Source of the DNA: a virus
IMG/VR virus record: IMGVR_UViG_3300045922_000157
Location: 1-21,235 of that record
Reading direction: 5' to 3' (one strand)
Length of the DNA: 21,235 nucleotides
In this document: positions 7,086-16,439 of the stretch, one piece after another
How positions within the stretch are numbered: position 1 is the first letter of the stretch
How the letters are laid out: each line of letters starts with the position of its first letter
Program-made: the position numbers and the translations under genes
The notes under the pieces: model-generated
What the model was told of the DNA's origin: nothing
Seen by the model: only the letters and a program-made list of their open reading frames with translations
Database searches by the model: none

Positions 7086-10000
7086 CAGTGCAGCATTGGA
7101 GCGCGAAATACATATCGCGCGCAGATGAGTGGCGCGACGACGGACCTCCATGCTGGGCGCTCGCGCGCAACGTACTGATGCGGGAACGCTCGCTTGCGCT
7201 TCCGTCGTATGTCGGACCAGCGAGCGCAGACGAGGGTCGCGAATTGCGAGCGCTCGTCACGCGCATCGGATCGCTGTGGCCGTGGCGTCGTATAGATAGC
7301 GATCACGCGCGCGAGTTCGATCTCATTCTATTTCGCGGCCCGACACCTCACATAGGCATTGCGATCGACAAACACCGCATGCTGCATGCCTTGCCTGACG
7401 GATCTGCGAGGGTCGAGCGATACGATATAGGCCGATGGCGCATGCGCATGGAAGGAATCTATCGTCATACGGCGCTCGACGGCGAGATCGTCACTGACGG
7501 CGCACGTGTCGTCGTCATTGATCATCCGTTCATTCCGACGCGCGATAGGCGAGAATTCGTTGCGCCGGCCGGACTCAGCATAGAGGATATCGTTGAGATC
7601 GCGGTGCCGGATCATGCGGTGCGGACTCACTCATTCATACGCGTCGCAGTCGGGACGGAGATCATCGATCGCGCTTGGTGGGCGAGGACGCGCCCTCGCC
7701 CCGGAGCTACGGTCATCATCAGATCGATTCCGAGTGGAGATTTTCTTCGCTCAGGGCTGATGCTGCTCGTCGCGTTTGCCGCTATCAGTGTCGCGCCGAT
7801 CTTGGCTCCGCAATTGGTCGGAGCGCTCGGCGGCGCGATCGGATTGCAGACTGCAACCGGGCTGATTGGTCTCGGCATCATCACGGCAGGCACGCTGCTT
7901 ATCAACGCGCTGATCCCGCAGCGATTGCCTCAGATTGAGCGCGCGAATATCGAGCAGTCTTCCGCGCGCACGATCAATGGATGGCGCAATCAGATCGCGC
8001 CGCGTTCCCCGATTCCCGCTGTGCTCGGCAGGCACCGCGTCGCGCCGCCATATATCGTCAAGCCGTATCGAACGATCATTGGCGACGACATGTATGTAAC
8101 GGCAGCATTCGTTATCGGCTATGGTCCGGTCACGTTAGATGATCCGCGATTCGGGAACACGCCAGTCACAGAGTTCGGCGGCGATGTGCAGATGGAATTG
8201 CGCGAGGGCCGCGTTGGCGATCCGCCGCTGACGCTCACAGCGAACACCGTCCTTGAGAGCGGACTGCAAGTCACGCTGCAAATGTTTGAGGATCATTTCC
8301 GCACGACGCCACGCGATGTAACGCGCGCGACGATCATGCTCGTGTTTCCTCAGGGGATAGGGTATCTCAACAAGAATCAACAACTCGTCGCGCATACGGT
8401 CGCGATCAATATCAAGCAGCGACGGTCGGGCACAGATGATCCATGGGAGAATGTGCCGGGACTTACTGAGGGCGGTGACGGCACGGCCTGGTACATCACT
8501 GCCGCTCGTCGAGGTACGATCTATAGACAGTTCACGTGGGAATTCCCGGAGCGCGGGCAATGGGACATCGCCGTTCGCCGCGTCAATCAAGAGTATCACA
8601 AGGTCGATTTCAATTTCGTCGATGAAGCGCAGTGGTTCGTGTTGCAAACGGAGCGTCCGGAATATCCGATTGCGTGCCCAATTCCTCTTGCGCTCGCTGC
8701 ATTCCGCGCTCGCGCGTCTGATCGCTTGCAAGGAGAGATCGACCAGTTCAACGTCATTGCGCAGTTGCTCTGCGATGATCTTGTTGATGGCGAATGGGTT
8801 CCTAATCAGCCAACGTCAAACGTTGCGTCGATGTTGCGGTGGATGTTGACGGGTCCTGCAAACGCTATGCCGGTGGAATTCACGCGCATTGACGATGCTG
8901 CATTCGCTGAGTTGCACGCGCGCGGGCGGACATATAATCGCGTCCATGATTTCGAGGGATCGTTGCAGGACGCGCTCGCCGATTGCGCCGCAGCTGGACG
9001 AGCGATGCTACGCGATACCGGCACGGAATGGACCGTATTCATTGACGAGGCGACGGATCGCATTGATGCGCACATCGCGGCTGTCAATGTCAGCGATGTG
9101 TCGTGGACGCGCAAATATCTCACGCCCCCTGATGCGTTCCGCGTCAGATTCATCAATGCGGATCGAGACTACATCGCGGACGAAATGATCGTGCCGTGGC
9201 CGGATGGACCAGAGGTTCCGCAGCGACTCGAAGACATCGAGTTTCCAGGTCTCGTCCACGCAGACGATGTTTGGATGGCTGCGCGGCGCAGGCAATATGA
9301 ATTGATTTATCGACTCGATGAGATCACGTGTACGCTCGGTGTTGACGGCCTGATGATTGCACGCGGTGATGTCATTGCCGTCAATTTGCCAGCTATCGTC
9401 AGGCATCATGTTGCTGCGCAATGTACGTCGATACACGGCAACAGAATCACGATTGCCGCTGATGTCGATATCGAGGCTGGCCGTAGTTACGGAATACGAG
9501 TGCGGCACGTCGACGATTCGGGAGAGCGATCAATCGTGCGCAAGATCACAGCGCCGGCAGGCATGCGGCGATCATTCAATGTCATGGGAGAAGCGAGTGA
9601 CATTGCTGTTGGCGATCTCGTCATGGTCGGCGAATACGGATTCGAAGCAATGACGATGCGCGTTCGCGATGTCGAGGGCATCGACAATGCGCGCGTCCGC
9701 GTGACATTGATCCCGATGGCACCTGAGATCGACGCGCGCATGGAAGATGAAGAGCCGCCAGAATTCGACGGCCGTTATGGGGAGGTGATTGATTCCAGTT
9801 CCATCGCCCCTGAGCCACCTATTATCACGCGCGTTGTTTCGGGAGACAAGATCAGCACGGCGGCGCATGATATCGAGGTGTTTGCGCGTCCGTCCTTCCT
9901 TGGCATCGTCGCTGTGACGATCGAGATCGAGCACCGATTGCTCGGAGATAGCGGGTGGTCCGGCCCTGTCTCAATGCCGGCGGGACAGGGAATGGTAGGT

Positions 10001-10405
10001 ATCTCTGGATATGCTGCCGGGGATGATGTCGAGCTGCGCGCGCGATCCGTGTCTGCCTATGGAGTATATAGCGAATATAGCGACACCGTCGTGCATGAAG
10101 TGCAGGAAAAGACGGTACCGCCGCCACCAACAGATATCGAATATACCATCATCGCGACCAATACGGTGCGTATATCGTGGACGATGCCTGACTTTCCGAA
10201 TCTCCGCATCGGCCGCGTATATCTGTCTAACAACGTGGCCTTCGATCCAGAGTTCGAGATTGCGTCACGACTCGGTATCGCAAATCAGCGACTTGAGGTC
10301 GAATTCACGCAATCGCCAGGAACATCGTATTATCGCGTGCGCGTCGAGACAATCGCTGGCGCTGTCTCTGAGCCGTCAGACTATGTCGAGGTCACAATCG
10401 AATGA
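7061..10405 (+). CDS. Tail tip host-interaction protein: NlpC/P60 hydrolase fused to TipJ/gpJ-like protein
   Basis: The 1114-residue product is a fusion. Residues 12-135 form an NlpC/P60-type cysteine hydrolase: Cys31 in PPCWALAR, His97 in PTPHIGIAID and His109 in RMLHALPDG are the likely triad. Residues about 150-225 resemble the small beta-grasp gpI-like piece (RVAVGTEIIDRAWWARTRPRPGATVIIRS), followed by two hydrophobic segments (about 228-285) and the large TipJ body. Two Ig/FN3-like modules lie near the C terminus; the last starts around PPPPTDIEY and ends VEVTIE. It combines the lambda K, I and J roles: wall penetration and receptor contact at the tail tip. The ATG at 7061 overlaps the previous gene; a GTG at 7088, just after that stop, is an alternative start. 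It overlaps the next gene by 4 nt. Confidence 0.85.
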   Translation: MVPDDRRIAVQHWSAKYISRADEWRDDGPPCWALARNVLMRERSLALPSYVGPASADEGRELRALVTRIGSLWPWRRIDSDHAREFDLILFRGPTPHIGIAIDKHRMLHALPDGSARVERYDIGRWRMRMEGIYRHTALDGEIVTDGARVVVIDHPFIPTRDRREFVAPAGLSIEDIVEIAVPDHAVRTHSFIRVAVGTEIIDRAWWARTRPRPGATVIIRSIPSGDFLRSGLMLLVAFAAISVAPILAPQLVGALGGAIGLQTATGLIGLGIITAGTLLINALIPQRLPQIERANIEQSSARTINGWRNQIAPRSPIPAVLGRHRVAPPYIVKPYRTIIGDDMYVTAAFVIGYGPVTLDDPRFGNTPVTEFGGDVQMELREGRVGDPPLTLTANTVLESGLQVTLQMFEDHFRTTPRDVTRATIMLVFPQGIGYLNKNQQLVAHTVAINIKQRRSGTDDPWENVPGLTEGGDGTAWYITAARRGTIYRQFTWEFPERGQWDIAVRRVNQEYHKVDFNFVDEAQWFVLQTERPEYPIACPIPLALAAFRARASDRLQGEIDQFNVIAQLLCDDLVDGEWVPNQPTSNVASMLRWMLTGPANAMPVEFTRIDDAAFAELHARGRTYNRVHDFEGSLQDALADCAAAGRAMLRDTGTEWTVFIDEATDRIDAHIAAVNVSDVSWTRKYLTPPDAFRVRFINADRDYIADEMIVPWPDGPEVPQRLEDIEFPGLVHADDVWMAARRRQYELIYRLDEITCTLGVDGLMIARGDVIAVNLPAIVRHHVAAQCTSIHGNRITIAADVDIEAGRSYGIRVRHVDDSGERSIVRKITAPAGMRRSFNVMGEASDIAVGDLVMVGEYGFEAMTMRVRDVEGIDNARVRVTLIPMAPEIDARMEDEEPPEFDGRYGEVIDSSSIAPEPPIITRVVSGDKISTAAHDIEVFARPSFLGIVAVTIEIEHRLLGDSGWSGPVSMPAGQGMVGISGYAAGDDVELRARSVSAYGVYSEYSDTVVHEVQEKTVPPPPTDIEYTIIATNTVRISWTMPDFPNLRIGRVYLSNNVAFDPEFEIASRLGIANQRLEVEFTQSPGTSYYRVRVETIAGAVSEPSDYVEVTIE

Positions 10406-10812
10406 GCGGCAAGGTATTCACAGGTGAATTGCCGGAAGCCGACAGCGTCGATGATATCATCGGCAATGCAACGGTTGACGGACGCGCTCGCACTGTACGA
10501 ATCGCGGTCAGCAATTTGATTGCCCAGATGGGGATTATTGGACAAGAGGATATGGAGACAGACGCGGACGAAACAATTGTCGTGTCGCAAAATGCTCCGT
10601 ACATACGACACTCTGCTACGTTGACAGACGATCGCGTGATCACGTTGTCAACGACAAACGCGTATCGCGGAGCGCGTTTTTTGGTGACACGCACCGGATC
10701 TGGCGCATTCAATTTATCCATTGGGGGATTGACTGACCTTTCGCAAGGAGAATGGGCGGAGGTAATCTTCAACGGAACATCTTGGTATCTTTCATCTCGC
10801 GGGTCGCTGTGA
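10402..10812 (+). CDS. Small tail fibre-associated protein with fibre anchor domain
   Basis: The 136-residue product begins MSGKVFTGELPEADSVDDIIGNATVDGRARTVRIAVSNLIAQ (residues 1-42), which is clearly homologous to the first 42 residues of the large fibre encoded next. The remainder is beta-rich (YIRHSATLTDDRVITLSTTNAYRGARFLVTRTGSGAFNLSIGG) and resembles the short beta-prism modules found in fibre proteins. I infer that it attaches to the same tail-tip site as the main fibre and may be a partner, a decoration protein or a truncated fibre. Its start overlaps the previous stop (ATGA) and its stop overlaps the next start (TGATG). Confidence 0.7.
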   Translation: MSGKVFTGELPEADSVDDIIGNATVDGRARTVRIAVSNLIAQMGIIGQEDMETDADETIVVSQNAPYIRHSATLTDDRVITLSTTNAYRGARFLVTRTGSGAFNLSIGGLTDLSQGEWAEVIFNGTSWYLSSRGSL

Positions 10813-13800
10813 TGACATCAAAGATCTTCACCGGAAATCTTCCACTCGTTTATCAGATCCAAGAGATTATCGGGCACGCAACGGTCGACGATCGTCTGCG
10901 CACTGTACGCATGCGTGTTACGGATCTCTTGCAATCAAGCATTGGAAGGGTTCCTGAACACTTTGGCTACACAGGAGATGATCCATCAACAGATGATGAT
11001 GCATTACGAGCCTGGGCGGCAGCTGGCGGATTGCTGTCTCTCATGCCTAACAAAACATATGTGCTGACGTCAGGATCTCCGCTTGAGATTCAGTCTGGTT
11101 CTGTTGTCAACTTCAACGGCAGCAAACTAAAATTCAAGAAGACTGTAACAGGAAAGCCGATCCGAATCGCATATAAAGAGCACGTCGTCATTTGGATGCC
11201 GCGTCTCGAATTCGATCGGTCAGATATCACGTTCTATGAATTCCTAAATGATTACGTCGTCAACAACGGCGCTAACACGTTGCCGTATTACAAGGGAGGA
11301 ATCACCGTCGCCAACTCGTCGCACGTCGACATATTCTATGGCGAATTCGTCGATCTATGCGACATCGGCATCGTTGTTGGAGAAGATGCGTCGGTGAGTC
11401 CATTCGTTGCGGGCAGATGTGATTACGTGCGCATTGTCGGCAACACGTTTCGCAATTGTTGGTACGGCCCAACTATCAACGTGTTTCCTAAGGTTGCCAG
11501 CGAAGGCAATGTTCTTGCCGACAACGTCGCCATTGACTGTGGTTGGTACGACAACGGCGTCTTCAAGTGGAACAACTGCGAAATCACATCATCAGGGAAT
11601 CGTATCTATCGCGCACGAGGCATCGGGTGGGGTGACGGAGTTGGTAATCGTGCCGCAGTGCATGACAACTACACCGAAGACTGCATGGCGCAGCACATCG
11701 GGTATACGTTCGGGGACTGGCAGGGCGCGTTCGGAACAATCGTGCCCACGTTGGAAAGCTTAACAGATCGGGACAATACATGCGTTGAGACGACGTGGTG
11801 TGCGGTTATCGAGGACACAGTTTGCGCGCAGCAAATCAAAGAAACGCCAGGATATTTGAATCTCAACGGATCGCTCGTGAGCGGCGGCAAGGCAACAATG
11901 CCGACGCGACTGTCGCTGATTATCGCGACGGAGAATGACAACAGCAGTGTTCAGATCAGCATCACCGGCACGCTGTGGGATGAGTCCTCCCCGCGAACGG
12001 TCGTGACGACGCTGCCGGTGCAGGGCGACCCACCGAATCCAGCGAAAAAGTTGGTTCTCCTGCAGAATGTCGCAGGGCTGGAGTGGCGCGAGATCACGTC
12101 GATCAGCCTGTCCGCCGGCATCACCGGATGGATCAGGATCGGCACGACGCCGACCTATGCGGGCGAGGCTGCGATCACGATCAACTCGTCGGGCTATGGG
12201 ATGACCAATCATCCCGAGAGCTACGTGATGCAACGCAGCAAGATGCTGATGCGTTCGCGCAGCTTCCTGTCGCTGCGCGCGATGCAAGAGATCAAAAAGT
12301 TCCGCATCGTCGATCCGGATTGGAAGTACGCAGGCCCTCCTAGACCATATGGCGCGATCGTCGTTGACGATCTCGCTGGATCTGCGCCGCGTGATTTCGA
12401 GTTCATTGGTGGTCACATTGATGTTGAGGCAGCGCAATCGCCATATAGCAACATTTCCATATATGGTCCGTCATCTCGCATAATTGGAACAGAGCTGATC
12501 GGGTTCGGATTCCTTCCGATCCGCGTGTTCCCTGGCGCGAACAATTCCGCGCTCGTGAGTGGCGTGCGTGCTGTGCGATGCAATCAATGGGACGAGACGT
12601 CCAATTTGCATCTGTTCAGCGCGCTTGTCGGCACTAACGCAACGTATGAATGCACGATCAACGTTATCGGCAATACGATCAGCAATGAGGGAGACGGCAG
12701 ACTCGGCGCATGGTGTTACTCGACTGACGCATCCAAGCGCCCTGTATTCCGTATCGGCGGAAACAACAGCGACGACGATAGCATCAAGGCTGGGGCGAAT
12801 CTTCTGGAGACGATACGTCCGTTGCGCATGCAGCGTGTTGGCAACGCGAATGCGACGATCAATCCTGGAACAGAGATGCTGCAGATTACTGCTACACTGA
12901 CGTCGCCTAGAACATACACGCTTCCGCCAGCCATCAATTCAGATCCGTCTCGACCGCTCGTTGTCGTTGATGTCGGCGGCTATGTGAGTGCGACAAATTA
13001 CGCGCGGATCCAGCGATCTGGAACGGACACCGTCAACGGCACGACGCACATCGATCTTACTATCGCGCGAGGGCGCGTGACTCTGACGAACGATGGCGCG
13101 TCCGCGTGGACTACATATCCGCTCGACAGCGTCACGACTGGAACGAGTGGACATGTGCTCGGATTTCTTGACGGGAACAACACTCACAGCGGCAATAATA
13201 CGTTCAGCGGTACAACGACGGTCAGCAACACCACGGATGCGACGGACTTCAACACCGGCGCGCTGCGTGTCAGCGGAGGCACGAGCATCAACAAGACGTT
13301 GTATGTCGAGAAGATGCGTGTCAAGACGACGCCGGTACTGCCGGAGGCTGCGTATTGGGGTTGGGGCTACGGCAACGCGCTGCGGATCACATACGACAGC
13401 GCACCGTATATCGGCATCACGCTAGGCACGTTCTCTGGATCTGGCTCGCCGTTCGTAGGGTTCAACGCTGAACATGGTGCCAGCGTAAATACATTGCGCA
13501 ACATGGGCGGCGGTGTTGTGCGCGGCTCTGCGTTCGTGCGCACGGTTACGGATCTGGAGTATCGCGTCAACAGTGTCGCAACTGCGAACGCAGACTTCAC
13601 CAGCGTCTCGACGGTGGTGTCGTTCGGCGAGAGCGGCATCAGGCTGCCGGGCGAGGCATCCATTGCGAGCGCCACAACGACAAATCTCGGCAGCGTCGCC
13701 GAGACGCGCGTGCTGGTTACAGGCACGACGACAATTCTTTCGTTCGGATCGCAGCCGAATCTCATCAAGATTGTGCGCTTCGCTGACGCGCTGGTGCTGA

Positions 13801-14774
13801 CGCACAATGCGACGACGATGGTATTGCCTGGCAACGCGAACATTACGACGGCTGCCGGGGACATCGCTGCGTTCGTCAGCGATGCGTCTGGGAATTGGCG
13901 GTGTATCTGGTACCAGCGGGCCGCGCTGGGGCCGAGACTCGCTCCGCGAGTCAGCACTTATTCGTCGAGCGGATCGCACGCAGTGCATCCGAACGCGACG
14001 CATCTGTGGATTTATTGCGTTGCAGGTGGCGGTGGCGGAGGAAGTGGTGCGAGCGGTGACAACACGGCAAACCGCGGAGGCGGTGGTGGCGGTGGTGCCG
14101 GGGGACGCGCTTCTGCGTGGTTCCGCACCACGGATCTTGCGACAACGCTCGGCGTGACGGTTGGCGTAGGCGGCAACGGCGGCACCGGCGTTACCGGCAA
14201 CACGAACGGAAACAACGGCAATCCAGGCTCTGCATCGCTCGTATCGAGCAGCTCCGTGACGATTGTGGCGGCTGGAGGAGCTGGCGGAGGCACGGGCGGT
14301 CAGTCGGGTTCAGGCGGCACTGGCGGGAATGGTGGGACGGGTCTGCCGACAGCGGCGAATGCCGGAGGCAACGGCGGCACGAGCGGGGCAGGAGCAAGTG
14401 GACTCAGCGCGACGCATCGCGAGGCCCCTGGCGGCGGCGGCGGCGGCGCAGCTGTCACGACTGCAGATGCGACATTCAACGGAGGCACCGGCGGCACGGG
14501 ATCGAGCAATTTGACTGCTGCGACAGGTGGTGCAGGCGGAACGGCTCCCGGCGGCGCTGGCGGCGCCGGCAGCGCAAAGGCGCGTGAACGCTGTTCTGGC
14601 GGTGGCGGTGGCGGCGGCGCGAGCGGGCTCACGGAGAATGGCGGCGCTGGCGGCAACGGCGGATTCCCAGGCGGCGGAGGTGGTGGCGGAGGCGCAACGC
14701 GCAATGCGTATACGAGCGGTGCTGGCGGACGTGGTGGCGACGGCGAGATCACCATCATCGAGTTCTTCTCATGA
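10812..14774 (+). CDS. Tail fibre / tailspike with beta-helix body and glycine-rich tip
   Basis: The 1320-residue product has three recognisable parts. Residues 1-42 are the anchor shared with the preceding gene. From about 45 to 500 there are repeated short strands and a FNGSKLKF / HVDIFYGEF / VRIVGNTFRNCWYG / GNRIYRARG pattern typical of right-handed beta-helix (pectate lyase-like) spikes. Around residues 800-830 is the motif NTGALRVSGGTSINKTLYV common to fibre shafts. Residues about 1070-1310 are a Gly-rich domain with long GGGG runs, opening HLWIYCVAGGGGGG, like the Gly-rich receptor-binding tips of other phage fibres. The frame is open to 10752, but TGATG coupling and the conserved KIFTG start place the true ATG at 10812. 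Base composition changes along the gene, suggesting mosaic exchange. Confidence 0.88.
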   Translation: MTSKIFTGNLPLVYQIQEIIGHATVDDRLRTVRMRVTDLLQSSIGRVPEHFGYTGDDPSTDDDALRAWAAAGGLLSLMPNKTYVLTSGSPLEIQSGSVVNFNGSKLKFKKTVTGKPIRIAYKEHVVIWMPRLEFDRSDITFYEFLNDYVVNNGANTLPYYKGGITVANSSHVDIFYGEFVDLCDIGIVVGEDASVSPFVAGRCDYVRIVGNTFRNCWYGPTINVFPKVASEGNVLADNVAIDCGWYDNGVFKWNNCEITSSGNRIYRARGIGWGDGVGNRAAVHDNYTEDCMAQHIGYTFGDWQGAFGTIVPTLESLTDRDNTCVETTWCAVIEDTVCAQQIKETPGYLNLNGSLVSGGKATMPTRLSLIIATENDNSSVQISITGTLWDESSPRTVVTTLPVQGDPPNPAKKLVLLQNVAGLEWREITSISLSAGITGWIRIGTTPTYAGEAAITINSSGYGMTNHPESYVMQRSKMLMRSRSFLSLRAMQEIKKFRIVDPDWKYAGPPRPYGAIVVDDLAGSAPRDFEFIGGHIDVEAAQSPYSNISIYGPSSRIIGTELIGFGFLPIRVFPGANNSALVSGVRAVRCNQWDETSNLHLFSALVGTNATYECTINVIGNTISNEGDGRLGAWCYSTDASKRPVFRIGGNNSDDDSIKAGANLLETIRPLRMQRVGNANATINPGTEMLQITATLTSPRTYTLPPAINSDPSRPLVVVDVGGYVSATNYARIQRSGTDTVNGTTHIDLTIARGRVTLTNDGASAWTTYPLDSVTTGTSGHVLGFLDGNNTHSGNNTFSGTTTVSNTTDATDFNTGALRVSGGTSINKTLYVEKMRVKTTPVLPEAAYWGWGYGNALRITYDSAPYIGITLGTFSGSGSPFVGFNAEHGASVNTLRNMGGGVVRGSAFVRTVTDLEYRVNSVATANADFTSVSTVVSFGESGIRLPGEASIASATTTNLGSVAETRVLVTGTTTILSFGSQPNLIKIVRFADALVLTHNATTMVLPGNANITTAAGDIAAFVSDASGNWRCIWYQRAALGPRLAPRVSTYSSSGSHAVHPNATHLWIYCVAGGGGGGSGASGDNTANRGGGGGGGAGGRASAWFRTTDLATTLGVTVGVGGNGGTGVTGNTNGNNGNPGSASLVSSSSVTIVAAGGAGGGTGGQSGSGGTGGNGGTGLPTAANAGGNGGTSGAGASGLSATHREAPGGGGGGAAVTTADATFNGGTGGTGSSNLTAATGGAGGTAPGGAGGAGSAKARERCSGGGGGGGASGLTENGGAGGNGGFPGGGGGGGGATRNAYTSGAGGRGGDGEITIIEFFS

Positions 14775-15079
14775 CGATCATCTTTGCTTGGCTGATGCTG
14801 ATTGTTTTTGCTGCTGATGATAGCGCGTGGTTGCGTTCGTGGATTCCTGCGCATTGTTGCGTGACCAATAATTGCTGTTTCCGCGTCACGTATCGAGATG
14901 TTACACCGCTGCACGGTGACAGATGGCGCATCAATGCTACTGGGCAGGAGTTGCCACGCACGGGCTATTCTCCAGATGGAGAGTATTGGCGCTGCGCATG
15001 CGATCCGATCAAAGGAAAATGGACGGTACATGAGCGCGCGTTCACGCGGTGTTTGTTCACGCCACTGCCGTCGACGTGA
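14771..15079 (+). CDS. Secreted cysteine-rich small protein, function unknown
   Basis: The 102-residue product begins with a hydrophobic signal-like segment MTIIFAWLMLIVFAADD, followed by a Cys-rich domain: HCCVTNNCCFRV, then GQELPRTGYSPDGEYWRCACD and a final RCLFTP. Seven cysteines in about 80 residues suggest disulfides and a periplasmic or membrane-facing location. Similar small Trp/Cys-rich proteins occur next to lysis genes in alphaproteobacterial phages, but I cannot name a function. Its ATG overlaps the fibre stop (ATGA at 14771-14774), so it is coupled to the late operon and leads directly into the endolysin gene. Confidence 0.7.
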   Translation: MTIIFAWLMLIVFAADDSAWLRSWIPAHCCVTNNCCFRVTYRDVTPLHGDRWRINATGQELPRTGYSPDGEYWRCACDPIKGKWTVHERAFTRCLFTPLPST

Positions 15080-15090
15080 GGCCTGCACAC

Positions 15091-15879
15091 ATGCCGATTG
15101 CCGATCGTGTCATTGACTCTCCCATCAAGCGCGGAGATCGAGGTGAGATCGTTACCGCAATACAGCGCGCGCTGCGAAGTGCTGGACACGAGATCGTCGT
15201 CGATGGAGTATTCGGACCAATCACAGAGGCAGCGGTGCGGCGCTTCCAGGCCGCGCATGGACTCACCGTCGACGGTATCGTCGGAGCAAAGACAGGCGCG
15301 GCGCTCGACAAGATCGTTGAGACGTTCCGCAGCACCGCAGAGCCTCTTCCATCTACGCTCGACAATGCACCGTGGCTTTCGACCGCTCGGGCTCTGACAG
15401 GCATTGCGGAGATCCCAGGGCCGGCAAGCAATCCGCTGATCATGTCGTGGCGCGACGAGATCATCGCGCGGTTCCCAGACATGCGACATCACCTTGCGTG
15501 GTACAGCAACGACGATATTCCGTGGTGTGGATTGTTCGCTGCGTATTGCGTGGCTGTGCACGGATATCGTCCACCAGACGGTCCTCTATGGGCTCTCAAT
15601 TGGCGCACATTCGGCGTCCCTCTTATCGCGCCGGCGCTCGGGTGCATCCTCGTATTTTCTCGACAAGGCGGCGGCCATGTCGGATTCTATGAGGGCGAGG
15701 ATCAAACGCATTTCCATGTTCGCGGCGGGAACCAATCAAACAAGGTCAACGTCGCGAGGATCGCTAAGACGCGACTGGCGATTGCTGGCGTTCGATGGCC
15801 AGCGACGGCGAGATTGCCTCGCGTTGGCCGCGTCATAAGAAATGCGTCTGAAGCAAACGAGTCACTCAATGAGGCATGA
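15091..15879 (+). CDS. Endolysin: peptidoglycan-binding domain plus NlpC/P60-CHAP-like (TIGR02594) peptidase
   Basis: Residues 13-72 of the 262-residue product are a PG_binding_1 module (KRGDRGEIVTAIQRALRSAG then VDGVFGPITEAAVRRFQAAHG and VDGIVGAKT). Residues 95-240 are a TIGR02594-type cysteine peptidase: ARALTGIAEIPGPASNPLIMSW, the nucleophile Cys146 in DIPWCGLFAAYC, His196 in GGGHVGFY and Asn214 in RGGNQSN. It cuts the cell wall from the inside at lysis. It has no signal peptide, so release depends on the holin. The open frame extends to 15049, but that segment overlaps the previous gene, and the ATG at 15091 sits just behind GTGAGG. The C-terminal tail is charged. Confidence 0.9.
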   Translation: MPIADRVIDSPIKRGDRGEIVTAIQRALRSAGHEIVVDGVFGPITEAAVRRFQAAHGLTVDGIVGAKTGAALDKIVETFRSTAEPLPSTLDNAPWLSTARALTGIAEIPGPASNPLIMSWRDEIIARFPDMRHHLAWYSNDDIPWCGLFAAYCVAVHGYRPPDGPLWALNWRTFGVPLIAPALGCILVFSRQGGGHVGFYEGEDQTHFHVRGGNQSNKVNVARIAKTRLAIAGVRWPATARLPRVGRVIRNASEANESLNEA

Positions 15880-15973
15880 CGTGGCGATAAAGATCGCAAT
15901 CGCCATCATTCTTGCGCTTGCCGTGATCGGCGCAGCGGCGTGCGCATTCTCACTGGTTCGCGCCATCATATAG
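15869..15973 (+). CDS. Small single-span membrane protein (possible holin or antiholin accessory)
   Basis: A 34-codon frame encodes MRHDVAIKIAIAIILALAVI followed by GAAACAFSLVRAII, i.e. one hydrophobic transmembrane helix with a short charged start. It overlaps the endolysin stop; a GTG at 15881, 1 nt after that stop, is an equally good start giving a 30-residue peptide. It lies within the lysis cassette and is followed after 11 nt by another small membrane protein. Its size is consistent with a minimal holin-like or regulatory lysis peptide, but the function is inferred only from position. Confidence 0.5.
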   Translation: MRHDVAIKIAIAIILALAVIGAAACAFSLVRAII

Positions 15974-15984
15974 AGAGGATAGTC

Positions 15985-16182
15985 ATGGATACCGTTCGCG
16001 CGCTGCTTACGTTTGACTGGCTCGCGGGATATCGCACAACGATCATCGCGATTGCGCTTGTCGTTGGCTACATCGTCGAGAAAGTCATCGGTATCGATAT
16101 TCCAGGAGCAGACTTCAATCTTGAGATTGTGCTTGTTTCTCTCGGACTCAAGGCAGCAGCCGTCCACGATACGAAGCAATGA
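15985..16182 (+). CDS. Small membrane protein, holin-like
   Basis: The 65-residue product MDTVRALLTFDWLAGYRTT continues with the hydrophobic helix IIAIALVVGYIVEKVIGI, an acidic linker (DIPGADFNLE) and a second weaker hydrophobic segment IVLVSLGLKAAAV. The ATG at 15985 is preceded by GAGAGGA at 15973-15979, a good ribosome binding site. The longer frame from 15940 runs through the preceding small gene and is less likely. Two possible membrane segments and the place between endolysin and spanins suggest a holin or holin partner. It overlaps the spanin start by 4 nt. Confidence 0.6.
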   Translation: MDTVRALLTFDWLAGYRTTIIAIALVVGYIVEKVIGIDIPGADFNLEIVLVSLGLKAAAVHDTKQ

Positions 16183-16439
16183 GCGCCACCGCAATCATCA
16201 TCGTTGCGTCTCTTGCTCTTGTTGCTCTAGGCGCAACGATCATTCTGTGGCTGCGCGATAGATCTCGCGCGGAAGACGCAGAACGAGATCTCAATCAGAG
16301 GATGGCAGAGAATGCCGAACGACAGCGTGCAGAAGTGGATGCGTTGTTCCGCGCCATCAAAGCTCGCGATGATGTTCGTCGCGCTCATGAGTCTGGCAAC
16401 GATCCAAGGTTGCGCGACGACGGCCACCGTCGCGATTGA
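16179..16439 (+). CDS. Rz-like inner-membrane spanin (i-spanin)
   Basis: The 86-residue product has an N-terminal transmembrane helix (MSATAIIIVASLALVALGAT then IILWL) followed by a strongly charged coiled-coil-like helix DRSRAEDAERDLNQRMAENAERQRAEVDALFRAI. That topology, N-terminal anchor plus periplasmic coiled coil, is that of Rz i-spanins. Together with the lipoprotein encoded in the +1 frame from 16312 it would span the periplasm and fuse the two membranes in the last step of lysis. No sequence-level family is claimed; the call rests on topology, size and the nested lipoprotein gene. Confidence 0.75.
   Translation: MSATAIIIVASLALVALGATIILWLRDRSRAEDAERDLNQRMAENAERQRAEVDALFRAIKARDDVRRAHESGNDPRLRDDGHRRD

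Noticed and set aside
14665-14700. Repeat-like sequence GGCGGCGGAGGTGGTGGC in the tail fibre
   Set aside because: It results from consecutive glycine codons in the Gly-rich domain; the hairpin arm and the rest of the repeat are absent.
14300-15088. Minus-strand 262-codon frame rich in proline
   Set aside because: It is the antisense shadow of the Gly-rich fibre tip and has no ribosome binding site or neighbours on that strand.
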